Below, one piece after another: positions 13,750 to 24,347 of a stretch of 64,000 bases of DNA. The stretch's first letter is position 1; each line of letters begins with the position of its first letter. A program made the position numbers and the translations under genes. This DNA is from Ganaspis brasiliensis. Taxonomy: Eukaryota > Arthropoda > Insecta > Hymenoptera > Figitidae. The stretch spans positions 372,001 to 436,000 of the forward strand of contig JAZKLR010000657.1 in NCBI GenBank assembly GCA_037103525.1, read 5' to 3'. The notes beneath the pieces were generated by a model. That model saw nothing but the letters and a program-made list of their open reading frames with translations. It was not told the DNA's origin and did not search any database.

Positions 13750-13915
13750 GGGGTCGTCCACATATCACGTGATATCTTTAGGGGTGGGAGGGGGGTAGGC
13801 AAAATATCACGGTCCATGGAAATAAATTTTTTTAGCAATAGAAAAAGTATCACGAGGAGGGGGGAGGGGGTTTAAAATAGCTAAAATTTGTATCACGTGA
13901 TATGTGAATGATCCC
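13750..13915. mobile_element. 166-bp PIF/Harbinger-type MITE with TAA duplication
   Basis: Inverted ends GGGGTCGTCCACATATCACG and GGGATCATTCACATATCACG (read inwards) extend through ATCACGTGATA on both sides. TAA flanks the element at 13747-13749 and 13916-13918. G-rich ends plus a 3-bp TWA target are the pattern known for PIF/Harbinger. The inner part has two G-runs (about 13775-13796 and 13855-13870). There is no coding capacity. Compare the 4 kb element at 48,211. Confidence 0.75.
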
Positions 13916-13918
13916 TAA

Positions 13919-14755
13919 TGGAAATCACATTTTTTAAAAGGTCCACTTAAAAGTTGTGTTTATTTTTAGTATAAGAATTTGTGTTGTTTTGTTATATCGA
14001 CTGCCCCGTACAAGTGATGTAAGATTCAATAAGAAATTTATGCTTTACAACAAAAAATAAAAATAAACGTAAATTATTGTGTTACTACTAAAAAATTTGA
14101 GGTTATGCTCAATAATCGAACGCTGATGCTAAAGCTACGCTAACGTGAACTGGTTCTTCAAAACTATACCTACGCGAAGTGGAAGTGAAGTACTCTTTAA
14201 AACGAATGCTTCACTTCATTTGACGTATATTCGTTGGAATGATAATTAAAAATATATATGTTCAATTATTTATTGAACAAGAAATATTTGAAAAATATTT
14301 AAGTCCTAAATCTATTACCAAACGTCAGACTACTGCAATCAAAATTATGTTATGAAAAGTAGCGCGAAATTCAAAAATAAGAATTTAAAGATAAATTTGT
14401 TTTAAACAAAAAAATAATTTCTAACTGACCGATTAAAAATTTTAAAGACGTTCATCTGAGAAAAATTGGTTTAAAAACTTGTTTTAAAATCCAAATAATT
14501 TTTTTTTTAATAATAAATATTTTTTTACTAGACATTAAAATTGGAGTAAGAAATCTATCTTTTTTAAATCCATTATTACTATTGAATATTAAGTAAACAT
14601 TAATTTTTTAATCAGAATAACTTATAGAAATATTTAAAAAATATTTATTTAGAACCTTTCAGTCTTTGATTTTGAAAATTTTTTAAGTTTTGAACAACAA
14701 ATGAATTTTAAATTTATTTTTTTAAAAATTATTAAAGTCTAACTTATATTTAAAT
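13919..14755. other. Non-coding; holds an 18-20 bp sequence repeated inverted at 17,159
   Basis: No gene seen. TATACCTACGCGAAGTGGAA (about 14,166) is the exact inverse of the 20 bases just left of the EnSpm element (17,159-17,178). TTCAAAACTA precedes both copies directly. This suggests an older repeat family with a flippable or hairpin segment. Confidence 0.4.
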
Positions 14756-15206
14756 CATATATGTGAGAGTAAAATTCAATCCTTGGAAGGTCGTAAAATA
14801 CATAAAACACGTAAAATTGGTTTCTGTATTTATTTATTTGGTCATTGCTACGTTTCGATGAACTGTTGTGTCATCCTCATCAGGCTAATTTTGAAAAAAT
14901 ACAAAATACACCAAGATTTAAAAATCGCACTGTTACTTAATCACATAAAACACAAATTATGAATAATTAACATTTTTTTACCTCAATTAAAAATTCGGCG
15001 TTACATAATTATAAATCAAAATTTAAAATAAAATAAAATTCTTTTTAATCAAATATAAAATCGTCATAATAGTAAAAGCATCTTGTCTAGACTAAACTTA
15101 AAACTAATCGAAGTAATTAGACAATATTTTGGTAAACAGACGTCAATGAACTTTCATATAAACAGAGAGGCACAAACGACTAGAAAGAGAAATTCGATCA
15201 TGAGTG

Positions 15207-15427
15207 ATTCTCATCATGATTCTGTTTTCTTTGCTCATCAATCTAAATTCGATCATGAGTTTGATTGGAATAACGCGGTGATTCTTGATAGGGAAAGTGA
15301 TTATAAAAAACGAGTGTTCTCAGAAATGTTGCATATAAAAAGTAATAATTTTACCATTAATAAAAAATCTGATATCTTATACCTTAATAAAATTTATTTC
15401 CCTCTCATTGACCGATTGAACTCATGA
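15207..15427 (+). pseudogene. C-terminal fragment of Penelope-like element protein
   Basis: The translated piece contains HEFDWNNAVILDRESDYKKR, SEMLHIKSN and LYLNKIYFPLIDRL, ending at a stop at 15425-15427. The pattern H.FDW....ILD.E..Y.KR...EM is the part after the GIY-YIG core in PLE endonuclease domains. The GIY-YIG catalytic core and reverse transcriptase are absent. A nearly identical segment follows the RT remnant at 50,159-50,425. The longer open frame starting at 15,083 runs through antisense UTR sequence and is not a real N-terminus. Confidence 0.8.
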
Positions 15428-15740
15428 TCGAATTTCTCTTTCTAGTCGTTTGTGCCTCTCTGTTTATATGAAAGTTCATTGACGTCTGTTTACCAAAATA
15501 TTGTCTAATTACTTCGATTAGTTTTAAGTTTAGTCTAGACAAGATGCTTTTACTATTATGACGATTTTATATTTGATTAAAAAGAATTTTATTTTATTTT
15601 AAATTTTGATTTATAATTATGTAACGCCGAATTTTTAATTGAGGTAAAAAAATGTTAATTATTCATAATTTGTGTTTTATGTGATTAAGTAACAGTGCGA
15701 TTTTTAAATCTTGGTGTATTTTGTATTTTTTCAAAATTAG

Positions 15741-15775
15741 CCTGATGAGGATGACACAACAGTTCATCGAAACGT
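15741..15775 (+). ncRNA. Hammerhead-ribozyme-like core in PLE 3' region
   Basis: CTGATGA (15742-15748) and GAAAC (15769-15773) surround GATGA...TCATC, which can pair (5 bp, one G bulged). CUGAUGA-stem II-GAAA is the conserved hammerhead core, and hammerhead motifs are known in Penelope-like elements. I could not define stems I and III or the cleavage site, so activity is unproven. An inverted copy is at 14,852-14,883 and a variant at 50,747-50,780. Confidence 0.45.
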
Positions 15776-15869
15776 AGCAATGACCAAATAAATAAATACA
15801 GAAACCAATTTTACGTGTTTTATGTATTTTACGACCTTCCAAGGATTGAATTTTACTCTCACATATATG

Positions 15870-16110
15870 TATTAACACGGAAGGGAATTTCTTTTCTACT
15901 AATTTATATTTAAATCATTCTAATATTAATTCATTTATTATTTATTTTTTAAAGTTAGATTTATGAAATTTATTCTATAATTATTTTAAAAAAAAAATAA
16001 ATTGGGAAAAACTTTTGATATCACTGCCACTGAGTAAAAAGCTATTATCAAAGGTTAATTCTTGGAATATTGTAGTGTCAAATAATTTTAAAAAAATTTT
16101 ATTTACTTAT
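15870..16110. other. Short AT-rich spacer
   Basis: Nothing recognised between two palindromic elements. Confidence 0.4.
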
Positions 16111-16530
16111 TTAAAATAATTAAACAATTTATTAAATTGTTTAGTATTTTTTTTTTTTTTTTGTTTAGTATCTTTTTTTCTTGGACATTTCGGTCTGGAT
16201 TTCTTGGTTTAGACTTTTTGTCCTACAATCCATTTTTTTAGTTGTATAACTCGATAATTTTATAAGAATGAAATAAAAAAAAGTTTAAAAACAATTAAAA
16301 ATTTTATTAGAAAATGATTTAAAATTGTTAACGATTTTAAATCGAAAATTTTACTAAAGATTTGAAAAAATACTGAAATTTTTGAAAAAAGTAATACTTT
16401 AAAAAATGAGGATTGCAGGACAAAAAGTCCAAACCAAGAAATCCAGACCGAAATGTCCAAGAAAAAAGATACTAAACAAAAGAAAACAAAAAAATACTAA
16501 ACAATTTAATAAATTGTTCAATTATTTTAA
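16111..16530. repeat. 420-bp foldback element
   Basis: The outer arm TTAAACAATTTATTAAATTG (about 16,120) and the inner segment GGACATTTCGGTCTGGATTT (about 16,182) reappear inverted at about 16,505 and 16,445. The centre is near 16,320. The short open frames here are palindrome artefacts. Confidence 0.7.
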
Positions 16531-16776
16531 ATACTTTTACAATACAAAAGTCGAAAAGACATATTTTCTAAAAAAAAAGTCGGAAATAGTTTTAAAAGTT
16601 CGTTCAATCCGAACCTTGTTTTTAATAAAAACGTTAATTTAACGTTCGTTACTTTTAAAATTAAACAAAAATTAAAAATACATGTTCTAAGAAAATCTGT
16701 AATATTTTCAAAATTTGACAAAATATAAACAATACCCTATCTGTGTTAAATATAATTATTAGAAATAAATAAACTA

Positions 16777-16881
16777 GAGCTGTGCAAAATTGTAAAATTC
16801 GATCCTCTCCATGAGAATTTACATGGGCTCGGTTCGGTTCGAATTTCGATCCCATGCAAAATTCGAGTTTCTGCACAGCTC
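16777..16881. mobile_element. 105-bp MITE, GAGCTGTGCA ends, TA duplication
   Basis: GAGCTGTGCA at the left and TGCACAGCTC at the right are flanked by TA on both sides (16775-16776 and 16882-16883). TA duplication fits Tc1/mariner-type mobilisation. No coding capacity. Confidence 0.65.
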
Positions 16882-17178
16882 TAAAATAAACCGATCATTT
16901 ATAAAGAATAGATAATTTTAAAGGATTTATAATTTATTAAACTCATTATAATTAATTAATATTGGATAAATTTATGATATATATCGAAATGTTAACTTAA
17001 TTCCAATCAATCGAAGAAAAATACGATAGAAAAAGATAATAAATATTTGGTTTTCCGTATTTAACTGCTTTTATTTTACATTAACAATAAATTTGGCATA
17101 GTAAAATCAAGATGATTGTGATGACACTAGCGCCGCGAGTGTCGCTTTTCAAAACTAATTCCACTTCGCGTAGGTATA

Positions 17179-17449
17179 CACGGAGAAAAAAATCAGGGCT
17201 TTGTGGCAAGGAAGTAGTTCGTGATTTTTTCGCCAGGCGCGTTTCTTCCGCGTTAAGTATGAATTCATACGTTTTCTGCGCGAGAGATATCTATACTACA
17301 ATTCCAAGTTAGATGTGCTTTGGTTGCAAGAAATCGTACTGCATTCGCAGCGACGCCACGCGAATAACGCAGGCATTATCAAGGTGCTTCTTTTCCACGA
17401 GTTCCGCCCTATTCCGGTAAGAAGAGCCTCTTGCAAATACACTTCCGTG
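17179..17449 (+). repeat. Left 271-bp terminal inverted repeat of the EnSpm-like element
   Basis: It starts CACGGAG and ends TTCCGTG, so the repeat is itself bounded by short inverted ends. It contains a GC-rich, CpG-containing segment (GCGCAGAAAACGT inverse, CGCAGCGACGCCACGCG) unlike the AT-rich surroundings, which may hold transposase-binding or promoter sites. Confidence 0.85.
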
Positions 17450-17963
17450 GGTATTTGCGTTTTTCATTTAAGAACGACTCGCGTGTTTTATTTGTGTTTC
17501 GGATTTATTCATATTTAATGGTAAGTAAAAAAAATTTAGTTAGTAATTTATTTATTATAAATTTCTAAAAATAATAATAATATAATAATAATACATTGTT
17601 TTACTTAAACAAATTTACTTTTGTTGATAGAATGCGCGTAATCTTGTTTTAATATTTATTGTATAATAACATCTATATATTATGAATATTATTTTGTTAT
17701 TGTTCAGTTTATTTAATTTATTTTATATCATTTTATTTATTTTTTATTTCAAAATTTGTTTGTCTTTATTTCTGTGCATGCCTCTCTTCAACAACATTAT
17801 AGGTTAGGTTTCTTGAACTGTTTCGTTGAATTTTATAAAATTAATGCAAACGAAAATAGTATTCATAGGATGGATTTTCTTCTTTTCGTTATATTATTTC
17901 TCTCTTTTTTGTTTGTTTCTTCTGTATTTGTCTTTTCTTTCTATAGGATTAGAACAAAGAACA

Positions 17964-20900
17964 ATGAATTGTAGTACAGACGAGAGTAGAAGTGCGGAGT
18001 TTTTTCCAGTTGTGTCCCCTTCAGATTTACAACATTCATATGGTTTGCAAAAATACTACTATTTTTAAGGACAGTTAAAAAAGCTAGATCAAAATATTAT
18101 ATAAAATATATTTTATCTATAAGTTGCTCGACTGACCTTTTAAATATAGTGCTCGTAGTGAAAAATGTTTTTCATAATTAGATTTAAATATAATTAAATT
18201 TTTAAATTTATTTTTCTTTCCTATAGTAAATTAATATTTTTTTTTGTAGATTCTGTTAATGTCCAACAAAGACCTGAATTGCCTTCTCAAACTAGCAATC
18301 ACTCTGTAAATTCAGCATGCTCAATTGACAAGGTATTAAATATTATAGATAATGAAACTGGATTCCTTTTTGGTCAACCGACAGAAAATATTCCTGATGA
18401 AGCTGTAAACAGGAATGGTATGAGAATTTATAAATAATTTAAAAAATTTTTTACTTAAAATCCTTAATAGCTCTAATTTTTTAATTTTTCCATTTAAGAT
18501 GTGCTAATTCAAAGGCTTGACAATTATATTTATCAAGTTTTGTCTCAGTCAGGTGAAGGCACTTTTTTAATTCAAGCCTTTGACTTTGAATCAGTTGAAG
18601 AAAATAAACAACTGTTATTAAACACAAAAAAGCAGACCTATTTTTCGATTCATAAAGTGTCAAAAATTGTGATTTATCACGAAATTCATCGAACAAATTC
18701 ATATTCGTAAGCATATGGAAATATTTTGTAAAATATAACACTAAAAACTATATAATTTCTATTGTAACTTAAATTTTGTGTATTAACATGCTGTATTTCC
18801 TTTTGCCAATAGAATAACTGCAGACAGACTGGAATTTCTAGCCGAAAGTGCCTCAAAACTTTTTCCGTCTTATTTAAAGGAAACCTTTTACTCCAAAAGT
18901 ACTCCTAAAAATGATGCTCATGGAACTTTTCAAACCTGCTACGCAAAATTAAGAGAGAAAGCAATCGCAATAAATCTTATTCAAATATCAAAAAATCGAA
19001 AGAGAAAAATTGTGGATGATGGTAATTTATTTCTATTTTTTAAAAATTTTTAATTTTAATTTAATTAACTTTTAATTACTTCAATTGTTAACATTTTCTT
19101 AATATGATTATTTTTTTACTACGTTTAAAAATTGAAATTTCTTTATTTGTATTTATCTATTTTAGACGAAAGTCTTTGCCAAGCCTTCGAAGTTTTGCGA
19201 GAGTCAGTGACCATTATCGACGACGATTTTAAACAAAAGTGGACAAAAACCGCAGTTAAGGAAAAAAAATTATTTTTCTCAAAGTCTGATTATGCAAAAA
19301 TTTTTGGGACACTTCCCGCATTATTAAATCCACTAGGTTATACTTTGGTGAGTTTTAATATACTTTTATTATTTAATTTATTACTAAACCCAATGTATAT
19401 AAGTTACTTTTACTTAAATTAAATATAATTTATAGATACAGGAAGACTTCTTTACTGGTTTTGATAAGCTTCCAAACACATTTGAGGAAAACTGGCCAAT
19501 TACTGCGAAAAAAATTATCAAATTAGCTAAGTCAAAAAGAGACCAAGACATTAAAAACATTTTGAAAGAATACAAGAATTCAAATCAGGGTTTGTTTTTT
19601 TTTATTGAATTGGAAATATTACAAAGATTTTAATTTCATAATGATAACTGACACTATTTTTTAGAAGTGGATAACAACGTCGCATTACTGTTACTGCCAT
19701 TGTTATTTAAAAAAATAACAAAATTGACGAAGAAGTCAAGTTACGGGAAAGCGTGGAATCCAGAGAAAACGGAAGTTTCGAGTTGCTTTGTTTACCACGT
19801 AAAGGTAAAATTCAGAACAGGTGACATTTAAGACTACAAATGTAATTTGTCTGTTAATTTTTTCTTAAAATATTGCACACAAAAATAATTTTTTTTTGTG
19901 CCCATATTTAAAGAACAGAGATGTGCATTTGCAAAATGAAAATTTGTTTTATTAAGAACCAAATCTATGATTTATACGAGGATTTATATGACTTTTGATC
20001 AAGAATGATTACAAATTTTAATAGGGTAAAGGAACCAGTATTCGAGTCGAGCTGACTATTTTATTCTATAAATTGTAAATATCATTATAAACTTGAAATG
20101 TAAAAATATTAAAATGTTCCTGAAAAATGTGTACGCACATAAAAAAATATTTCATCACATATCTCAAATCCAAGTATCTGAAAAAAATAATTTTAAATAC
20201 GAAATCAGAGAACAGACGCCATCTGCTATTTTCACTCGTGGTGTGACACATATTTTTTATTCGCTGTGGCTATTCGTCCCACTAGTGGGACGAATAAGTG
20301 ACGGTTCTTATTCGTCCCGTTTTTAAAAATGAAGGAGTGGGGTGACGGGACAAATAATAACCGTCGCTTATTCGTCCCTTCACACAATAAATGTACTAAT
20401 TCAATGTTCTCTAATTAAAAAATTATTAAATATTTTTAAATATAACTCAATAATTTAACCTCAAAATACAGGTATGCCGAGATATCCAAATACGTCAAAT
20501 ATTCAAGTCCAAACTTAACCTTAAATCCACTATCAAACGTCAGACAATCAAAATTATTTTATGAAAAATAGCGCTAAATTCAAAAATGAGAATTTAAAGA
20601 TAAATTTGTAGATTATAATTATAGATTATTATTATTTTCTTTAGTAAACTTTTTTAATTTAAATTGGGAAAAACTTTTAATAAAAACAGCAAATAGTGAA
20701 AACAATTTTTACTAAAATTCGTTTTTTAAACATACAAATTTTGTCAGCATAATAATTCGAGTATTGAATTTCATTATTACAGTAGATTATAGTGATTATA
20801 ATGATTTTTTGAAGAAATGAACTGTTTATAAACGAATTTTATTAAAAATTGTTTATTAAAAATTGTTGGTATTCATTCATTCATTCTTGTCTGTCCGCAC

Positions 20901-23900
20901 CTGAAGTTTGTCACTTAGATATTTTTTTGTTTTAAATCAGTTACGTTTGAAAAACCTATGTTTAAATTAAAATTAAAGTCGACTTTCATATAAAAGTTAA
21001 TTTAACTGCATTGACAGCAAATAAATTAATTAAAATATAGTTTATCCTAAAATATTGAACTGAAATTTCCATTCACTAAAATTTTTAGTAAATTAAAATT
21101 TAATTCTATCAATGTAAACTAACTGGAAATGTTCTTGTGATTAAATTAATTGATATTTATATCATTGGAAATTGATATCATTAAAATTTCGAAATAATTT
21201 TTTTTAATGAAAATCTAAATTAGTAATTAAGAATCAATAAATATTTATGTTTTAATTTATTGAAGTTTGAATTTATAAATTTCTATTAGTTATTAGGCTT
21301 TAAATTATCTAAATTTTAATCAATCCTTGCGTTTTTATTATTTTGATTATTAATAACTAAACATTTAAACTTTTCACAATTTTAATTTTTATTGTAAATA
21401 TAAATTTCACTTAATTTGAAAATTCTATTAGGCCCAATTTTCATTGATTCAAATTAGAATCTAAATTAGTTAATGTTTAAAATAATTTAAATATGTATTT
21501 CAGATTTTGAAAATATGTAAAGTTTATAATAGTTCAAAGTATTAAAAAAAATTTTTATTAATTTAAATTTAAAAAATTAAAAGTTTAAAATAATTGAAGT
21601 TTGTTAATATTAAAATATGAGTAACTTTGTAATTCCTATACTAATTAAAGTTTAAATCAATTTAAAACCGTATAAATATTATTAAGTTTATATATGTTAG
21701 TTTGTAAATGAAGGAGATCAAAATAATTAGGTAGGTATATAAAAAAAATTAAATATAAATCTTAAGACTTTTATATATAAAAATTTGAATTAATCGAAAT
21801 TAAAATAAATTTGAGTTAACATTTCATTGCAACTACTTTAAGCTTGGAACTATTTTAAATTTGAAAAAACTAAAACTTGAGTTGTTAGAATTTTTGAAGA
21901 ATAGAAATAATCCTCAATAGATAATAGTAATTCTAGATAATAGTATCTAAAATATTAAGTTTATTTGAATAACAAATATTTCATTAAATTATTAATCTTA
22001 TTTGTACTTGCAAAAATTTATAGTTGTAAATGTCCAGAAACAATTAATTCAATGTTTTTCAATTTTTATGTTGCTATAGTTTTCAACAGTTTTCAATATA
22101 CAATTATTCTCTTTAAATGTTATAATTGTTCTTTAGTTTTTGTAGATATTTTGTTCTGTTGTTGATTATTCTCAACAGATTTAAAGTTTTTCTTTCTATT
22201 GTCAATTATTCTCCTCATTTCTTAATTATTTTCTTCAATATTTAAGTATTTTAGTCATTTTGTAAATTTTCATTCAATTATCAATTATTTTATTGAAATT
22301 TCAATACAATTCTTCAATTTTCATTTATTTTCTACAATTTTATGCATAATTTTCATCAGTTTTTAATTGACAATTTATTATTCTTCTTCAATTTTATGAT
22401 TATTCATCAATTTAAAACAAAAATCCTAATTTAAATTAAAAAAGTTTACTAAAGAAAATAATAATAATCTATAATTATAATCTACAAATTTTTCTTTAAA
22501 TTCTCACTTTTGAATTTAGCGCTATTTTTCATAAAATAATTTTGATTGTCTGACGTTTGATAGTGGATTTAAGGTTAAGTTTGGACTTGAATATTTGACA
22601 TATTTGGATATCTCGTCATGCCTGTATTTTGAGGTTAAATTATTGAGTTATATTTAAAAATATTTAATACTTTTTTAATTAGAGAACATTGAATTAGTAC
22701 ATTTATTGTGTGACGGGACGAATAAGCGACGGTTGTTATTTGTCCCGTCACCCCACTCCTTCATTTTTAAAAACGGGACGAATAAGAACCGTCACTTATT
22801 CGTCCCACTAGTGGGACGAATAGCCACAGCGTTTTTTATTTTTGAAAAGCAGGAAATTTTTCCATTTTTAAAATAATTTCATCTATTCTATCTGATGCAA
22901 AAATGACAAGAATTTTAAAAAACCTATCAGCCACTTTTTGTGAGTTTTTGTAATTTAATTAAAATTAAAACTCGACCACTGGTGCTGAATTTTTATTGAT
23001 CTCCAATAGTCGCGAGCTGTCAAATCGGATACTGGGTTCGGCGTGTTTTTTAGGTTAGGTTTCCCTTGGCAATGTTTTACAAACATCAGCGACTAAAAGC
23101 AGTAATTAATTTCTTTAATTTTTATAAAATATTAATTGTATTATTGCAATTTACATATTTATTGTATTTTTATATTTATGAATATGTTATGTGCGCTTTA
23201 TAAATTGAAAACGCGAGTACTGGGTCCCGAAATTGAAAACTGGTGTCAGGGACTCGACTACTGGTGTTTTGCACACCATGCAGTTTTATATTAATTTTTT
23301 CATAAGCGATTTACTTTTTTTAAATAAATGATACCAAAATTGAAAGCTTATTGAATGCCCTTTTTTCAAAATTATATTTGCAAAGTATATTAATGGCATT
23401 ATTTCTGAGTTATAAATTTTTCAATTTATAACCTCACTATTTTCTCGAATATTGGTTCCTTCACCCTACTTTTTTTCATTCAAAACGTTTATGAGATTGC
23501 AATTTTTAGTTTCTAACTCTTAAAAGTTATAAAGAGTTATTTAATATTAATCTGAAACTTTTAAAAATTGTATCATTTTTAAAATTTTATTATTATACAA
23601 TATTTGTTGAAATACCTTATTAATCACTAATATAAACCGAATTTTTTTTTTAATTTTGAAAATTATTTTTTAACGAATATTAATTAATCAATTTTAAATT
23701 AATACAATTTTTTTGCAGGAGAAAGAAAACATTAGCAACATTTTGAAGGAAGTCCATCTGAAAATTGATCTTCTGCACACGGAACACAAATTAATTACAC
23801 AACCGTATGTTGTCATTCACGGTGCAAGTATTAATACTATAACAGCTGCTTATGTCATCATTGGTAATCACACTTACCAAGTAGCAAGCCCTTCTAAAGC

Positions 23901-24060
23901 CATAGATTTATGCTTTCAATCTGTGAAAGTTTTTCAAAAAGAATTTTCACATATTTGTAGTCATGTGTGGCAATTTCTCGAGAGAGAAGTTTTTCAATTT
24001 GACGTTCCAAATATTCTCGGTACAGTTGCTCAATTGATAAACCAATTGCAACAAGCTTAA
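17964..24060 (+). CDS. EnSpm accessory protein, 467 aa, eight coding exons
   Basis: The model joins 17964-18042, 18250-18417, 18499-18706, 18813-19021, 19166-19347, 19436-19589, 19665-19804 and 23719-24060. Every border is GT-AG, phases agree, and the reading frame is open from ATG to a TAA at 24,058-24,060. A splice acceptor at 17,946 implies a non-coding first exon in or near the left repeat. The protein is charged and Ser/Lys-rich in the middle (NRKRKIVDD). It has segments (LFPSYLKETFYSK, HGTFQTCYAKLREKA, NVALLLLPLLFKKI) that I recognise as the partner protein often encoded beside animal EnSpm-type transposases. Its role (DNA binding or transposase cofactor) is inferred. The last intron (3.9 kb) holds two nested elements yet splice sites remain intact. 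Confidence 0.75.
20023..23467. mobile_element. Inverted-end element inside the last intron
   Basis: AGGGTAAAGGAACCAGTATT (20,023) and the inverse of AATATTGGTTCCTTCACCCT (ending 23,467) form short inverted ends. Related ACTGGT.TC.. motifs recur near 22,980, 23,030 and 23,230. It encloses the Mutator-like element, so it inserted first. No target duplication or coding region was identified. Confidence 0.45.
20262..22831. mobile_element. Non-autonomous Mutator-like element with 9-bp target duplication
   Basis: Long inverted repeats of about 404 bp (20262-20665 and 22429-22831) start CGCTGTGGCTATTCGTCCCA and contain repeated ATTCGTCCC/GGGACGAAT motifs. The nine bases TTTTTTATT flank both ends (20253-20261 and 22832-22840). 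A 9-bp duplication and TIRs of several hundred bp are the signature of MULE transposons. The 1.7 kb interior is AT-rich, with no transposase frame. Confidence 0.85.
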
Positions 24061-24347
24061 TGAGCTAAATTCTGGTTTTCAACTATCTGAACTTATGTTT
24101 AATTTATTACGATAGCATAATTCATTTGACTTCGTGAATATTTGTTTTGTTATTGTGTCAAATCGAAAAACAATTCAAAGAATTGTTTCATTTTGTGATT
24201 TTATTCTTGTCATTACCAACGTAAAGGCTGTATAGTGTATAATGTACCTTCTTACGTGTAAAGTTTTTATTATATTCGTGTACCTGCGTTAAATCTTGTT
24301 AGCGTGATATCTTGCTTTGAAAAGGATAAACTTGTTAATTCCCAGCA

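Larger units (their letters stand above)
14756..15869. mobile_element. Palindromic Penelope-like element remnant (1.1 kb)
   Basis: Two arms of about 450 bp (14756-15206 and 15419-15869) are near-perfect inverse copies around a 212-bp loop. The loop encodes the C-terminus of a Penelope-like element (PLE) protein (see 15207-15427). The right arm is the 3' untranslated region of that coding piece and the left arm is an inverted second copy of it. Both arms contain the hammerhead-like core. A direct repeat around TTATATTTAAATCAT lies just outside each end (about 14,744 and 15,905) and may be part of a target duplication. Confidence 0.75.

Noticed and set aside
15083..15206. N-terminal half of the 114-codon frame in the PLE palindrome
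   Set aside because: This part is translated from the antisense of the PLE 3' UTR; only the part from about 15,207 is PLE coding sequence.
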